Assembly: GCA_900102115.1 (NCBI GenBank)
Contig: FNAW01000003.1
Span: 186,001 to 250,000, forward strand
Direction of reading: 5' to 3'
Source: Blastococcus fimeti
GTDB lineage: Bacteria > Actinomycetota > Actinomycetes > Mycobacteriales > Geodermatophilaceae
Length of the DNA stretch: 64,000 nt
Part shown: positions 9,411 through 19,830 of the stretch, piece by piece
How the letters are laid out: the number at the start of each line of letters is the position of its first letter
Position numbering within the stretch: the first letter of the stretch is position 1
Position numbers and translations under genes: made by a program
Notes under the pieces: generated by a model
Told to the model about the DNA's origin: nothing
The model's database searches: none
The model's input: only the letters and a program-made list of their open reading frames with translations

Positions 9411-11354
9411 ATGACTGCAGAGCTCCGCACGACCACAGGCGAGTCGCTGTACCCGCGACTCGAGCCGCTGCTGGCCCAGATCCAGAAGCCCATCCAGTAC
9501 GTGGGCGGTGAGCTCAACGCCCAGGTGAAGCCCTGGGACGCCGCCGCCGTCCACTGGGCGCTGATGTACCCCGACGCCTACGAGGTCGGGCTGCCCAACC
9601 AGGGCCTGATGATCCTGTACGAGGTCCTCAACGAGCGCTCCGACGCCCTTGCCGAGCGCACCTACGCCGTGTGGCCCGACCTCGCCGCCCTGATGCGCGA
9701 GCAGGGCGTCCCGCAGTTCACCGTCGACGGGCACCGCGCCGTCGCCGACTTCGACGTGCTCGGCGTCAGCTTCGCCACCGAGCTCGGCTACACCAACCTG
9801 CTCGAGGCGCTCGACCTCGCCGGCGTCCCGCTGCACGCTGTCGACCGCGACGAGAGCCACCCGGTCGTCGTCGCCGGCGGGCACGCCGCCTTCAACCCCG
9901 AACCGGTCGCCGACTTCGTCGACTGCGCCGTCCTCGGCGACGGCGAGCAGGTCGTCGGCGACATCACCGACGTCGTCAAGGCGTGGAAGGCCGAGGACCG
10001 CCCCGGCGGCCGCGAGGAGCTGCTCGCCCGGCTGGCCCGGGTCGACGGCGTCTACGTGCCCCGCTTCTACGCGATGTCCTACGGCGACGACGGCGCCATC
10101 GCGAGCGTCACGCCCACCCGCGCGGACGTGCCTGCGAAGGTCGGCAAGCGCACCGTCATGGACCTCGACGAGTGGCCCTACCCGAAGCAGCCGCTCGTGC
10201 CGCTGGCCGAGAGCGTCCACGAGCGCATGAGCGTGGAGATCTTCCGCGGCTGCACCCGGGGCTGCCGGTTCTGCCAGGCCGGGATGATCACCCGCCCGGT
10301 CCGTGAGCGGACGATCACCGGCATCGGCTCGATGGTCGACGCCGGGCTCAAGGCCACCGGCTACGAGGAGGTCGGGCTGCTCAGCCTCTCCAGCGCCGAC
10401 CACTCCGAGATCGGGCAGCTGGCCAAGGAGCTCGCCGACCGCTACGAGGGCACCAACACCGGCCTGAGCCTGCCCTCGACCCGTGTCGACGCCTTCAACG
10501 TGACGCTGGCCAACGAGCTGTCCCGCAACGGCCGGCGCAGCGGCCTGACCTTCGCCCCCGAGGGGGGCAGCGAGCGGATCCGCCGGGTCATCAACAAGAC
10601 GGTGTCCAAGGAGGACCTCGTCCGCACGGTGACGACGGCGTACGCGAACGGCTGGACGCAGGTGAAGCTCTACTTCATGTGCGGTCTGCCGACCGAGACC
10701 GACGAGGACGTCCTGGAGATCGCCGACCTGGCGGTCGAGGTCATCCGCGCCGGCCGCGAGGCCAGCGGCCGCAAGGACATCCGCTGCACCGTCTCCATCG
10801 GTGGCTTCGTGCCCAAGCCGCACACCCCGTTCCAGTGGGCGAGCCAGGCCGGCCCCGAGATGATCGACAACCGGCTCCGGCTGCTCCGGCAGAAGATCAA
10901 CGAGGACCGCAAGATCGGCCGCTCCATCGGGCTGCGCTACCACGACGGCAAGCCGGGAGCGATCGAAGGCCTGCTCTCCCGCGGCGACCGCCGCGTCGGC
11001 CGGGTCATCGAGCGCGTCTGGCGCGAGGGCGGCCGGTTCGACGGCTGGAGCGAGCACTTCTCCTACGAGCGCTGGGTCGCCGCCGCCGCCGAGGAGCTGG
11101 CGCCCTTCGGCGTCGACCTCGACTGGTACACGACCCGCGAGCGCACCGAGCACGAGATCCTGCCCTGGGACCACCTGGACTCCGGGCTGGACAAGGAGTG
11201 GCTCTGGGAGGACTGGCAGGCCGCGATCTCGGAGGACGAGGTGGCCGACTGCCGCTGGACCCCCTGCTACGACTGCGGCGTCTGCCCGACCAACGGCACG
11301 GAGATCCAGATCGGCCCCACCGGCCGCAGCCTGCTGCCCCTCACGGTCGTCTGA
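9411..11354 (+). CDS. B12-binding radical SAM protein (TIGR03960 family)
   Basis: 647-residue radical SAM protein. The iron-sulfur motif CxxxCxxC is Cys281, Cys285 and Cys288 in RGCTRGCRFCQAG. An N-terminal B12-binding-like region precedes it, and Cys-rich CYDCGVCP lies near the C-terminus. TIGR03960 proteins occur next to a DUF2344 partner, sometimes fused to it. A tRNA or RNA modification role has been suggested for the family, but I cannot confirm a reaction. The ATG at 9411 was chosen over a longer frame because TACCCT lies 9 bases upstream and the family begins here. It overlaps the next gene by 1 bp. Confidence 0.9.
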   Translation: MTAELRTTTGESLYPRLEPLLAQIQKPIQYVGGELNAQVKPWDAAAVHWALMYPDAYEVGLPNQGLMILYEVLNERSDALAERTYAVWPDLAALMREQGVPQFTVDGHRAVADFDVLGVSFATELGYTNLLEALDLAGVPLHAVDRDESHPVVVAGGHAAFNPEPVADFVDCAVLGDGEQVVGDITDVVKAWKAEDRPGGREELLARLARVDGVYVPRFYAMSYGDDGAIASVTPTRADVPAKVGKRTVMDLDEWPYPKQPLVPLAESVHERMSVEIFRGCTRGCRFCQAGMITRPVRERTITGIGSMVDAGLKATGYEEVGLLSLSSADHSEIGQLAKELADRYEGTNTGLSLPSTRVDAFNVTLANELSRNGRRSGLTFAPEGGSERIRRVINKTVSKEDLVRTVTTAYANGWTQVKLYFMCGLPTETDEDVLEIADLAVEVIRAGREASGRKDIRCTVSIGGFVPKPHTPFQWASQAGPEMIDNRLRLLRQKINEDRKIGRSIGLRYHDGKPGAIEGLLSRGDRRVGRVIERVWREGGRFDGWSEHFSYERWVAAAAEELAPFGVDLDWYTTRERTEHEILPWDHLDSGLDKEWLWEDWQAAISEDEVADCRWTPCYDCGVCPTNGTEIQIGPTGRSLLPLTVV

Positions 11355-12121
11355 TGGCCCGACAGCCCGACGGTCCGCCGCCGCCGCCGACGGTCCAGAA
11401 GCTGCGCATCCGCTACGCCAAGCGCGGGCGGCTGCGGTTCGCCTCGCACCGGGACCTGGCTCGGGCCCTGGAGCGGGCGCTGCGCCGGGCCCAGGTGCCG
11501 ATGGCGTTCTCCGCCGGCTTCAGCCCGCACCCGAAGATCTCCTACCTCGGGGCCGCGCCGACCGGCGCGGCCAGCGAGGCCGAGTACGTCGAGATCGGCC
11601 TCTCCGTCCGCTGCGACCCCGAGGCGGTGCGCGCGGCCCTGGACGCCTCGTTGCCTGAGGACATCGCCGTCCTCGAGTGCGTGGAGGCAGGGGTGGGGAC
11701 CGGCTCGCTGGCCGACCGGATCGACACCTCGGTCTGGCGGGTGGAGCTGCCCGGGCTCGACCCGGACGAGCTGGCGCGGGCGGTCGAGGCGTTCCTGGCC
11801 GCCGACGTGGTGACCGTCGCGAAGCGCACCAAGAACGGCCTCAGGGACATCGATGCCCGCCCGTCGGTGGCCAGCGCGTCGGCCTCGGCCGGGGCAGGTT
11901 GTGCCATACTGCACATGGTCGTCCGGCAGGGAACGCCCGTCGTACGACCGGACGACGTGTTGGCCGCTCTGGCTGCCGTCGCCGACCTGCACCCGCCGTT
12001 GCCCCCCCGGGCCGTGCGTGAGGCGCAGGGCCGGCTCGACGGCACCGGGACAGTGGCCGATCCGCTCGGCCCGGACCGCACAGCGGGAGCCCCCGACCAG
12101 GAGGCGCACGCGGCGGTCTGA
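11354..12121 (+). CDS. TIGR03936 / DUF2344 family radical-SAM-associated protein
   Basis: 255-residue partner of the preceding radical SAM protein. The N-terminal RIRYAKRGRLRFASHRDLAR and the FSAGFSPHPKISYLG motif are hallmarks of DUF2344. The ATG overlaps the TGA of the upstream gene (TGATG), indicating tight coupling. The last third (after about residue 180) is less conserved. Enzymatic role unknown; the partner arrangement is the main clue. Confidence 0.88.
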   Translation: MARQPDGPPPPPTVQKLRIRYAKRGRLRFASHRDLARALERALRRAQVPMAFSAGFSPHPKISYLGAAPTGAASEAEYVEIGLSVRCDPEAVRAALDASLPEDIAVLECVEAGVGTGSLADRIDTSVWRVELPGLDPDELARAVEAFLAADVVTVAKRTKNGLRDIDARPSVASASASAGAGCAILHMVVRQGTPVVRPDDVLAALAAVADLHPPLPPRAVREAQGRLDGTGTVADPLGPDRTAGAPDQEAHAAV

Positions 12122-12461
12122 CCAGCGGAGGCCCACGGGGCTCGCGCACCGTCGCCGCGACACGGCTGCCAGACGTGCCGCACCCGCAGACCAGCGCCAC
12201 CGAGACCACAGCACCAGCGGAACCACCGCACCACCGAGAACCACCCGGCACGACCGCACCCAGCCCCAGCGGGTGCGGGCACCACCCTCCGCAGTTCGGC
12301 TCCCCGCCGCGGCAACCGTCGCGCGAGAGCCGCCCACAGACTTCGCAGGACGAGCCGGCCGCCGTACCCCGTGCGACGCCTCGCCCCGCCCGATTCCGTG
12401 CTCCTGCGCGGCTGCCGGTCATCCGACCGGCGCCCGGGAGCACATGAGGAGACGAGCCCTC
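12122..12461 (+). promoter_or_regulatory. A/C-rich leader upstream of RNase E/G gene
   Basis: These 340 bases hold no supported gene. The stretch from about 12171 to 12275 is strikingly rich in A and C and poor in T (repeated CCACC, CAGCACC and ACCACC units), so the RNA should be largely unstructured, unlike its surroundings. It ends in the Shine-Dalgarno GAGGAG (12446-12451). In E. coli a roughly 360-base leader of rne mediates autoregulation; a similar role here is inference. Confidence 0.4.
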
Positions 12462-15400
12462 GTGGCCGATACCGACAACGCCAGCAACGCCGACGAGACC
12501 CCCACCGGTCCCGCGCCCGACGAGGTGACCGAGGTCCCCGCGGTGTCCGAGGACTCCTCGGTCCCCGAGGACCCGGAGGAGGAGGAGTTCGAGGCCCCGG
12601 CCGACGACGCCCCGTCCGAGCCCGCGCCGGACGCCGAGCCCGCGCCGGACCCCGAGCCGGAGGCGGACCCCGAGCCGGTCGGCTCCCGCTTCGGCGCCCA
12701 GTTCAGCTCCCCGGAGCCGACCGCCGTGGTCGCCCGTCCCCGCCGCCGGGCCACCCGCCCGGCCGCGGCGCCCGACCCCGACGCGGTGGAGCCGGTGACC
12801 CCGGCGGCGCCCGCCGCCCCGGTCCCGGCCTTCGTCAGCTTCATGGCCCCGCCGGTCGACGCACCGCCGGTCCCGCGCCGCCGCAGCCGCCGGCCCGCCG
12901 AGTCGCCCGACGTGGAGCCCGGCGACGCCGAGGCCCCCGAGGTGAGCGAGGAGGAGGCGGAGCCGACCCGCTCCGGCCGCCAGCGCTCCCGCCGCCGCCC
13001 TGCGGCCGAGCAGCCCGTCGAGGACGTCGAGCCCACCGAGGACGACGACGCCGACGACGAGAACAGCTCCGAGGACGACGGCGACGCGGGCGACGGCACC
13101 GGCAGCCGCCGGCGTCGTCGCGGCCGCCGTGGCCGCGGTCGTGGCCGCACCGGCGAGGAGCCCGGCGACGACGAGTCCGGCGAGCAGCAGCCGGTCGCGG
13201 ACACCGAGCAGGACTCCGACGACGACGCGGTCGACGAGAACGACGACGACTCCGAGGGCGACTCCGACGAGGCGTCCGGCGGCTCGAGCACGCGCCGGCG
13301 CCGGCGCCGCCGTCGTCGCACCGGGGGCGGGAGCGAGGACGCGGCCGACGACACCGAGGACGACGACCGCCCCGAGCGGGCCGGTCGCAACGGCCGCACG
13401 ACCAGCGACGACGACGTCCGCGGGGTTGCGGGCTCCACCCGCCTGGAGGCCAAGCGCCAGCGCCGCCGGGACGGCCGCGACACCGGCCGCCGCCGCGCGC
13501 CGATCCTCACCGAGAGCGAGTTCCTGGCCCGCCGCGAGGCGGTCGACCGCAAGATGGTCATCCGCCAGCGGGGCGAGCGCACCCAGATCGCCGTCCTCGA
13601 GGACGACGTGCTGGTCGAGCACTACGTGACCCAGGCGCAGGCCACCTCGTTCGCCGGCAACGTCTACCTCGGCCGGGTGCAGAACGTGCTGCCCAGCATG
13701 GAGGCGGCGTTCGTCGACATCGGCAAGGGGCGCAACGCCGTCCTCTACGCCGGTGAGGTCAACTGGGACGCCGCGGGCCTCTCGGGCAAGCAGCGCTCGA
13801 TCGAGACCGCCATGAAGTCCGGCGACAAGGTGCTGGTGCAGGTCACCAAGGACCCGATCGGCCACAAGGGCGCCCGGCTCACCCAGCAGATCAACCTGCC
13901 CGGCCGCTTCCTCGTCTACGTGCCCGGCGGCTCGATGACCGGGATCAGCCGGAAGCTGCCCGACACCGAGCGCCAGCGGCTCAAGGACATCCTCAAGCGG
14001 ATCGTCCCCGAGGACGCCGGCGTCATCATCCGGACCGCCGCGGAGGGCGCCTCCGAGGAGGAGCTCACCCGTGACGTGAACCGCCTCAAGGCGCAGTGGG
14101 AGGTCATCTCGCAGAAGGCGGGCTCGACCTCCAGCGCGCCGACCCTGCTCTACGGCGAGCCCGACCTGGCCATCCGCGTCATCCGCGACGTCTTCAACGA
14201 GGACTTCAAGGAGCTCGTCGTCCAGGGCGACGACGCGTGGGACACCGTCGAGGCCTACGTCAGCCACGTCTCGCCCGAGCTGAGTGCGCGGCTGTCGCGG
14301 TACACCGGGCAGGGCGACGTCTTCCACGACCTGCGGATCGACGAGCAGCTGGCCAAGGCGCTCGACCGCAAGGTCTGGCTGCCGTCCGGTGGCTCGCTGG
14401 TGATCGACCGCACCGAGGCGATGACCGTCGTCGACGTCAACACCGGCAAGTTCATCGGCTCGGGCGGCAACCTCGAGCAGACCGTCACGCGCAACAACAT
14501 GGAGGCCGCGGAGGAGATCGTCCGCCAGCTCCGGCTGCGCGACATCGGCGGCATCATCGTCATCGACTTCATCGACATGGTGCTCGAGAGCAACCGTGAC
14601 CTGGTGCTGCGCCGGCTCACCGAGTGCCTAGGCCGCGACCGCACCAAGCACCAGGTCGCCGAGGTCACCTCGCTGGGCCTGGTCCAGATGACCCGCAAGC
14701 GCGTCGGGCAGGGTCTGCTCGAGGTGTTCTCCGAGAACTGCGAGCACTGCCGCGGTCGCGGGATCATCGTGCGGACCGACCCCGTGGACGACAAGCACCG
14801 CGGCGGCAACGGCGGCTCGGGGAGCTCCGGCGGCGGCAACGCCGGCTCGGGCAGCTCCGGCGGCAACGGTGGCGGCAACCGCCGGGACCGCTCGGGCAAG
14901 GGCGAGAACGCCGGCGCCAAGGACGACGCCGCGGTCGAGCCGGCTGCGACGGAGAACGCGCAGGCGGCCGAGCCGGCCGCCGAGGGCGACGCCGAGACGA
15001 CCGAGGGCACCCGCAGCGGCGGACGGCGCAACCGCGGCCGCCGCAACCGCGGGCAGTCCGGTGAGGATCGGGCCGCCGCGGACGCCGCCGTCCTGGCCGG
15101 CGCGCGTGGTGAGGACAACCCCGAGGACCTGGCCGACACCCCCGAGGCCGAGACCCCGGAGGCCGCGGCCCCGGAGGCCGAGGCCCCGGAGACCGACACC
15201 GCCGAGGTCCAGGCCGTCGCCGTCGAGGACGTCGCGCCGGTCGTCGTGCCGCCGCTCGCGGTGGCCGAGCCGGCGCAGGACCAGCCGGTGCAGGACGAGC
15301 AGGACGAGCCCGTCGCGGGGGAGACCCCGGACGACGAGCCCGAGCCGGCTCCCGAGATCACGGTGCCGGAGGTGGTCGCCCTGGAGGCGGCCGCTCCCGA

Positions 15401-15488
15401 GATCGCACCGGCGCCCGAGGCAGCACCGGCGGGGCGTCCGCGCCGTCGCCGGGCGGCCAGCCGGCCGGCCGGACCGCCGGTCGCCTGA
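12462..15488 (+). CDS. rne: Ribonuclease E/G family protein
   Basis: Endoribonuclease of 1008 residues that starts mRNA decay and processes rRNA. An acidic, Arg-rich disordered N-terminal half (residues 1-350, with [13 protein letters not shown]) precedes the S1 domain (about 365-460). The catalytic core follows, with [15 protein letters not shown] and the Mg-binding IVIDFIDM. Zn-link Cys are in CEHCRGRG near 767. A low-complexity Gly/Ala/Glu/Pro tail follows (about 780-1008). GTG at 12462 has GGAG ten bases upstream; ATG at 12444 lacks proper spacing. The layout, with disordered arms on both sides, is typical of actinobacterial RNase E. Confidence 0.95.
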   Translation: MADTDNASNADETPTGPAPDEVTEVPAVSEDSSVPEDPEEEEFEAPADDAPSEPAPDAEPAPDPEPEADPEPVGSRFGAQFSSPEPTAVVARPRRRATRPAAAPDPDAVEPVTPAAPAAPVPAFVSFMAPPVDAPPVPRRRSRRPAESPDVEPGDAEAPEVSEEEAEPTRSGRQRSRRRPAAEQPVEDVEPTEDDDADDENSSEDDGDAGDGTGSRRRRRGRRGRGRGRTGEEPGDDESGEQQPVADTEQDSDDDAVDENDDDSEGDSDEASGGSSTRRRRRRRRRTGGGSEDAADDTEDDDRPERAGRNGRTTSDDDVRGVAGSTRLEAKRQRRRDGRDTGRRRAPILTESEFLARREAVDRKMVIRQRGERTQIAVLEDDVLVEHYVTQAQATSFAGNVYLGRVQNVLPSMEAAFVDIGKGRNAVLYAGEVNWDAAGLSGKQRSIETAMKSGDKVLVQVTKDPIGHKGARLTQQINLPGRFLVYVPGGSMTGISRKLPDTERQRLKDILKRIVPEDAGVIIRTAAEGASEEELTRDVNRLKAQWEVISQKAGSTSSAPTLLYGEPDLAIRVIRDVFNEDFKELVVQGDDAWDTVEAYVSHVSPELSARLSRYTGQGDVFHDLRIDEQLAKALDRKVWLPSGGSLVIDRTEAMTVVDVNTGKFIGSGGNLEQTVTRNNMEAAEEIVRQLRLRDIGGIIVIDFIDMVLESNRDLVLRRLTECLGRDRTKHQVAEVTSLGLVQMTRKRVGQGLLEVFSENCEHCRGRGIIVRTDPVDDKHRGGNGGSGSSGGGNAGSGSSGGNGGGNRRDRSGKGENAGAKDDAAVEPAATENAQAAEPAAEGDAETTEGTRSGGRRNRGRRNRGQSGEDRAAADAAVLAGARGEDNPEDLADTPEAETPEAAAPEAEAPETDTAEVQAVAVEDVAPVVVPPLAVAEPAQDQPVQDEQDEPVAGETPDDEPEPAPEITVPEVVALEAAAPEIAPAPEAAPAGRPRRRRAASRPAGPPVA

Positions 15489-15494
15489 CCGGAG

Positions 15495-15535
15495 AGCTCC
15501 TCCACCCGCCCCTACGGGACGCGGGTGGAGGAGCT
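15495..15535 (+). terminator. rne terminator
   Basis: A 15-bp perfect stem (AGCTCCTCCACCCGC, 15495-15509; GCGGGTGGAGGAGCT, 15521-15535) starts 7 bases after the stop, and the loop itself can pair weakly (CCC/GGG). Confidence 0.85.
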
Positions 15536-15547
15536 GCCGAGGTCACG

Positions 15548-15576
15548 TCGACCCGGCTGCCGGGCTCAGGTACGCT
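15548..15576 (+). promoter_or_regulatory. rplU-rpmA promoter
   Basis: TCGACC (15548-15553) and TACGCT (15571-15576) are separated by 17 bases and fit the TTGACn/TAnnnT actinobacterial housekeeping pattern with one -35 mismatch. They lie between the rne terminator and rplU, leaving a leader of about 135 bases. Confidence 0.5.
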
Positions 15577-15717
15577 GGTCGGGTTGCATCGCCACCGCGC
15601 GGGCGCCTTCGGGTGCCGCCGGGTCAGGCGTCCGCAGCCCGTCCAGCACCCGGCGCCCGATCGGTCGTGCGCGCCGGACAGACAGCTGGATACGAAGAAG
15701 CTAACGAGGAGTCAGTG

Positions 15718-16029
15718 GTGTACGCAGTGGTGAAGGCCGGTGGCAGCCAGCACAAGGTGGCCGTGGGCGACACGTTCACGATCAACCGCCTGGCGGGTGC
15801 GACCGGCGACAGCGTCGCCCTGCCGGCGATCCTCCTGGTCGACGGCGAGACCGTCACCAGCGACGCCGCGGCCCTGGCCAAGGTGACCGTGACCGGCGAG
15901 ATCGTCGAGCACGGCAAGGGTCCGAAGATCCGCATCCACAAGTTCAAGAACAAGACCGGTTACCACAAGCGGCAGGGGCACCGTCAGCCCCTGACCAGCG
16001 TCGTGGTCCGCGACATCTCGAAGGGCTGA
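15718..16029 (+). CDS. rplU: 50S ribosomal protein L21
   Basis: 103-residue large-subunit protein that binds 23S rRNA. It begins [14 protein letters not shown] and ends in the conserved [14 protein letters not shown] segment. Two GTG codons are adjacent (15715 and 15718); GAGGAG at 15706-15711 favours the second, and family alignment agrees. It is 7 bases upstream of rpmA and forms the usual rplU-rpmA-obgE cluster. Confidence 0.97.
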   Translation: MYAVVKAGGSQHKVAVGDTFTINRLAGATGDSVALPAILLVDGETVTSDAAALAKVTVTGEIVEHGKGPKIRIHKFKNKTGYHKRQGHRQPLTSVVVRDISKG

Positions 16030-16036
16030 CCTCGAC

Positions 16037-16294
16037 ATGGCACACAAGAAGGGCGCATCGTCGTCCCGCAACGGTCGCGACTCGAACGCCCAGCGCCTCG
16101 GCGTGAAGCGCTTCGGCGGCCAGGTCGTCAAGGCCGGCGAGATCATCGTCCGTCAGCGCGGAACCCACTTCCACCCGGGCCTGGGTGTCGGCCGGGGCAG
16201 CGACGACACGCTGTTCGCGCTGGCTCCGGGTGCGGTCACCTTCGGCACGCGCCGGGGTCGGAAGACCATCTCCATCAGCGCCGTCGAGGCCTGA
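16037..16294 (+). CDS. rpmA: 50S ribosomal protein L27
   Basis: 85-residue protein whose N-terminal tail reaches the peptidyl-transferase centre. It starts [16 protein letters not shown] without the cleaved extension found in Firmicutes, and carries the conserved [20 protein letters not shown]. It follows rplU after 7 bases, so the two are co-transcribed. Confidence 0.98.
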   Translation: MAHKKGASSSRNGRDSNAQRLGVKRFGGQVVKAGEIIVRQRGTHFHPGLGVGRGSDDTLFALAPGAVTFGTRRGRKTISISAVEA

Positions 16295-16355
16295 GCACCA
16301 TCCCCTGCTCCGGCAGGGGGCCGGCCCTCCGGGGCCGCAGCACATTCGTGTCGCG

Positions 16356-16388
16356 ACGAGCGCACGGGCGACCTGCCCGTGCGCTCGT
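16356..16388 (+). terminator. 14-bp hairpin between rpmA and obgE
   Basis: ACGAGCGCACGGGC (16356-16369) pairs perfectly with GCCCGTGCGCTCGT (16375-16388) around loop GACCT. It ends 28 bases before the obgE ATG and 15 before its ribosome binding site (TAGGAGG). It may act as a partial terminator that lowers obgE expression relative to the ribosomal genes. Confidence 0.6.
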
Positions 16389-16416
16389 GGCGCTTGGCAG
16401 GTAGGAGGCGGCGGGC

Positions 16417-17907
16417 ATGGCCGCTTTCGTCGATCGAGTGGTCGTGCACGTGTCAGCCGGCAACGGTGGCCACGGCGTCTCCTCGGTCCATCGGGAGAAG
16501 TTCAAGCCCCTCGGCGGGCCCGACGGCGGCAACGGCGGCGACGGCGGGGACGTCGTCCTCGAGGTCGACCCCAACGTGCACACGCTGCTGGACTTCCACC
16601 ACCACCCGCACCAGAAGGCCGGCAACGGCAAGCCGGGCGAGGGCAGCAACCGCCACGGCGGCAAGGGCGAGGACCGGATCCTCAAGGTGCCGGCCGGCAC
16701 GGTCGTCAGCACGCCCGACGGCCGGGTCGTCGCCGACCTCGTCGGCGCCGGCACCCGCGTCGTGCTCGCCCAGGGCGGCCGGGGTGGCCTCGGCAACGCC
16801 GCGCTCGCCAACGCCCGCCGCAAGGCCCCCGGCTTCGCGCTGCTCGGTGAGCCCGGCGAGACGTTCGACGCCGTCATCGAGCTCAAGAGCATCGCCGACG
16901 TCGGCCTGGTCGGGTTCCCCTCCGCGGGCAAGTCCTCGCTGATCGCGGCGATGTCGTCGGCCCGCCCGAAGATCGCCGACTACCCCTTCACCACGCTGGT
17001 GCCCAACCTCGGCGTGATCCGCTCCGGCGACACCGTCTACACGATGGCCGACGTCCCGGGCCTGATTCCTGGCGCCTCCACCGGCAAGGGCCTCGGCGTG
17101 CAGTTCCTCCGCCACGTCGAGCGCTGCGCCGTGCTCGTGCACGTCGTCGACATGGCCACGATGGAGCCCGGGCGCGACCCGGAGAGCGACATCGAGGCCC
17201 TCGAGCACGAGCTGGCCGAGTACGGCGGCGACGAGCTCGACCTCGTCGGGCGGCTGCGGATCGCCGTCCTCAACAAGATCGACGTGCCGGACGCCCGGGA
17301 GCTGGTCGACCTGGTGCGCGCCACGCTCGAGGCGCGCGGCCTGGCCGTCTACCCGGTGAGCGCGGCGACGGGGGAGGGCTTCAAGGAGTTCGGTTTCGCC
17401 CTCGCCGCGGCAGTCGAGGAGCACCGCGCGAGCCTGCCGCCCATGGAGCCGGCCCGCGTCACCGTCACGCCCAAGGCGGTCGACGACTCCGGCTTCACCG
17501 TGGAGCGCGACACCGAGTTCGACACCGGCGGCTTCCTCGTGCACGGCGTCCGGCCCGAGCGGTGGGTCCGCCAGACCGACTTCACCAACGACGAGGCCGT
17601 GGGCTTCCTCGCCGACCGACTCAACCGGCTCGGCGTCGAGGAGGCGCTGGCCAAGGCCGGTGCCGTCCGCGGCGACGCGGTCACCATCGGCGGGGTCACC
17701 TTCGACTGGGAGCCCCAGCTGCCGGCCGGCACGCTCACCGTCGAGGAGTCGGCCGGCCTGGGCGGGCGCGGCACCGACCGCCGCATCGACGCACCGCACC
17801 GCGTGCGCGCCGAGGAACGGCTCGCGGCCAAGAAGGCCCGCCGCGTGCCCTACGAGCTCAGCGAGCCGGGGTGGACCGAGGACGACCTGCCGGAGGACGC
17901 GCGGTGA
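16417..17907 (+). CDS. obgE: GTPase ObgE/CgtA
   Basis: 496-residue ribosome-associated GTPase. The glycine-rich Obg domain spans about 1-160 ([21 protein letters not shown]). The G domain follows with G1 GFPSAGKSS (166-174), G3 DVPGL and G4 NKID. The C-terminal Obg_C region carries [11 protein letters not shown]. It acts in 50S assembly and stress control. The ATG has TAGGAGG eight bases upstream. The extra C-terminal tail, rich in Arg and Glu, is common in actinobacteria. It overlaps proB by 4 bp (GTGA). Confidence 0.97.
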   Translation: MAAFVDRVVVHVSAGNGGHGVSSVHREKFKPLGGPDGGNGGDGGDVVLEVDPNVHTLLDFHHHPHQKAGNGKPGEGSNRHGGKGEDRILKVPAGTVVSTPDGRVVADLVGAGTRVVLAQGGRGGLGNAALANARRKAPGFALLGEPGETFDAVIELKSIADVGLVGFPSAGKSSLIAAMSSARPKIADYPFTTLVPNLGVIRSGDTVYTMADVPGLIPGASTGKGLGVQFLRHVERCAVLVHVVDMATMEPGRDPESDIEALEHELAEYGGDELDLVGRLRIAVLNKIDVPDARELVDLVRATLEARGLAVYPVSAATGEGFKEFGFALAAAVEEHRASLPPMEPARVTVTPKAVDDSGFTVERDTEFDTGGFLVHGVRPERWVRQTDFTNDEAVGFLADRLNRLGVEEALAKAGAVRGDAVTIGGVTFDWEPQLPAGTLTVEESAGLGGRGTDRRIDAPHRVRAEERLAAKKARRVPYELSEPGWTEDDLPEDAR

Positions 17908-19019
17908 GCGCGCGCCCGGAGATCGGGGGCGCGCGACGCGTCGTGGTCAAGGTCGGCTCCTCCTCGCTCACCACCCTGCCCGGCGGGCTGGACACCGAGC
18001 GCCTCACGGCGCTGGTCGACGTGCTGGGCGCCGCGCGCGCCGCCGGCCGCGAGGTCGTGCTGGTCTCCTCGGGCGCCATCGCGGCCGGGCTCGCCCCGCT
18101 CGGGCTGCAGGGCCGCCCGCGCGACCTGGCGACGGCGCAGGCCGCGGCCAGCGTGGGCCAGCTCCGGCTCGTGCAGACCTACGCCGACGCGTTCGCGCGG
18201 CACGGGGTGACCGTCGGCCAGGTGCTCCTGACCGCCGACGACCTCACCCGGCGCGGGCACTACCGGAACGCCCACCGCACCGTCGAACGGCTGCTCGCCC
18301 TCGGGGTGCTGCCGGTCGTCAACGAGAACGACACGGTGGCCACCGAGGAGATCCGCTTCGGCGACAACGACCGGCTGGCCGCGCTCGTCGCCCACGTCGC
18401 GCAGGCCGACGCGCTCGTGCTGCTCTCCGACGTCGACGGCGTCTACGACGGCGATCCCCGTTCCGGCCCGGCGTCGCTGGTCGACACCGTCCGCGAGCCG
18501 GCGGACCTGGCCGCCGTCACCCTCGGTACCGCCACCCGCAACGGCGTCGGCACCGGCGGGATGGCGACGAAGGTGGAGGCCGCGTTCATCGCGGCGCACG
18601 CCGGCGTCCCCGTCGTCGTCACCTCGACCGCTCAGGCCGCCGCCGCACTGGCGGGCGAGCGGGTGGGCACCCTCTTCCAGCCGATGGGCAAGCGGCCCAG
18701 CGCCCGCCAGTTCTGGCTGCGCTACGCCAGCCGCCCGCGCGGGCGGCTGGTCCTCGACGACGGCGCGGTGGAGGCGGTCCGCGAGCGGCACGCCTCGCTG
18801 CTGGCTGCCGGCATCACCGCGGTGTCGGGCGAGTTCGTCGCCGACGACCCGGTCGAGCTGGTCGGGCTCGACGGCACGGTGGTCGCCCGCGGGCTGGTCG
18901 CCTACGACGCCTCCGAGCTGCCCCGGCTGCTCGGGCACAAGACGGGCGACCTGCCGCCGGAGTACCGCCGCGAGGTCGTGCACCGCGACGAGATGGTGCT
19001 CGTCCGCCGCCGCACCTGA
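17904..19019 (+). CDS. proB: Glutamate 5-kinase
   Basis: 371-residue enzyme that phosphorylates glutamate in the first step of proline synthesis. The amino-acid kinase domain begins [13 protein letters not shown] and contains [19 protein letters not shown]-terminal PUA domain spans about 280-371. The GTG start overlaps the obgE stop. Its pathway partner proA lies 6.8 kb downstream, separated by def and the zinc island; in many actinobacteria the two genes are closer. Confidence 0.96.
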   Translation: MSARPEIGGARRVVVKVGSSSLTTLPGGLDTERLTALVDVLGAARAAGREVVLVSSGAIAAGLAPLGLQGRPRDLATAQAAASVGQLRLVQTYADAFARHGVTVGQVLLTADDLTRRGHYRNAHRTVERLLALGVLPVVNENDTVATEEIRFGDNDRLAALVAHVAQADALVLLSDVDGVYDGDPRSGPASLVDTVREPADLAAVTLGTATRNGVGTGGMATKVEAAFIAAHAGVPVVVTSTAQAAAALAGERVGTLFQPMGKRPSARQFWLRYASRPRGRLVLDDGAVEAVRERHASLLAAGITAVSGEFVADDPVELVGLDGTVVARGLVAYDASELPRLLGHKTGDLPPEYRREVVHRDEMVLVRRRT

Positions 19020-19065
19020 GCGGGGGCCGGACGAGGCGGCGGAGGTCGGCTGAGAGACTGGGGCC

Positions 19066-19548
19066 GTGACGATCCGCCCCATCCGCGAGCTCGGTGACCC
19101 CGTCCTGCGCACCCCCTCCGACGACGTGACCGCCTTCGACGGCTGGCTGGCCGCCCTCGTGCGCGACCTCGAGGAGACCGTGGACAACCCCGGCCGGGCC
19201 GGGGTGGCCGCACCCCAGATCGGCGTCAACGTCCGCGCCTTCTCCTACAACATCGACGGCGTCATCGGGCACATGGTCAACCCGGTGATCGTCGAGCGGT
19301 CCGAGGAGATCCAGGACGGCGACGAGGGCTGCCTGTCCGTCCCCGGGATCTGGGCGCCGACGGTGCGGTCGCTGCGCTGCGTCGCCGAGGGCTTCGACGT
19401 CGACGGGAAGCCGCTGCGCATCGAAGGCGAGGGCCTGATGGCGCGTTGCCTGCAGCACGAGGTCGACCACCTCGACGGCAAGCTCTTCCTCGACCGGTTG
19501 ACCGGCGACGCGCGCAAGGGCGCCTTCCGGGCACTGCGCGAGCGCTGA
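19066..19548 (+). CDS. def: Peptide deformylase
   Basis: 160-residue metallohydrolase that removes the formyl group from nascent chains. All three motifs are present: GVAAPQIG (GxGxAAPQ variant), EGCLSVP with the metal-binding Cys, and HEVDH. GTG at 19066 follows GAGACT by six bases, a weak leaderless pattern. It stands directly beside the zinc-limitation operon and converges on it. Deformylase paralogues occur in some Zur regulons, so a zinc link is possible but not shown; no Zur-like box was seen at this promoter. Confidence 0.95.
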   Translation: MTIRPIRELGDPVLRTPSDDVTAFDGWLAALVRDLEETVDNPGRAGVAAPQIGVNVRAFSYNIDGVIGHMVNPVIVERSEEIQDGDEGCLSVPGIWAPTVRSLRCVAEGFDVDGKPLRIEGEGLMARCLQHEVDHLDGKLFLDRLTGDARKGAFRALRER

Positions 19549-19554
19549 CCTGAC

Positions 19555-19612
19555 CCTCGCCGGCACGGCCGGGGGGCGAGGCGAGCACCTCGCCCACCGG
19601 CACGGGGCCGGT
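19555..19612. terminator. Convergent terminator pair between def and rpsR2
   Basis: CCTCGCC (19555-19561) pairs with GGCGAGG (19575-19581), serving def. ACCGGC (19596-19601) pairs with GCCGGT (19607-19612), serving the minus-strand ribosomal-protein operon and touching the rpsR2 stop. Confidence 0.6.
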
Positions 19613-19830
19613 CAGCGTCCCTTCGTGGGGTAGGGCAGCAGAGCCATCTCCCGGGCGTTCTTGACGGCCCGTGCGACCTGGCGGTGCTGCTGGGGGCTCA
19701 GCCCCGTGACCCGGCGGCTGCGGATCTTGCCGCGGTCGGAGATGAACGACCGGAGCGTCGGGACGTCGTGCCAGCTCACCGGCCCGTCCAGGCGGCGCTT
19801 CTTCCGCGGACGGGGTGCCGACGGCGTCAC
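19612..19830 (-). CDS. rpsR2: 30S ribosomal protein S18, zinc-free paralogue
   Basis: 72-residue S18 with the conserved core [23 protein letters not shown] and no cysteine at all, so it is a C-minus (zinc-independent) form. The GTG start overlaps the TGA of the upstream mini-ORF (GTGA). It is the last gene of the L28-L33-(S14 remnant)-S18 operon that starts at the Zur-type box. Such paralogues replace zinc-containing ribosomal proteins when zinc is scarce. Confidence 0.93.
   Translation of the reverse strand: MTPSAPRPRKKRRLDGPVSWHDVPTLRSFISDRGKIRSRRVTGLSPQQHRQVARAVKNAREMALLPYPTKGR

Noticed and set aside
9339..11174. 611-codon minus-strand frame opposite the radical SAM gene
   Set aside because: Antisense shadow; the plus strand has the CxxxCxxC motif and family alignment.
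11841..14327. 828-codon minus-strand frame opposite rne
   Set aside because: Low-complexity complement of the repetitive rne N-terminal region; no ribosome binding site or domain.
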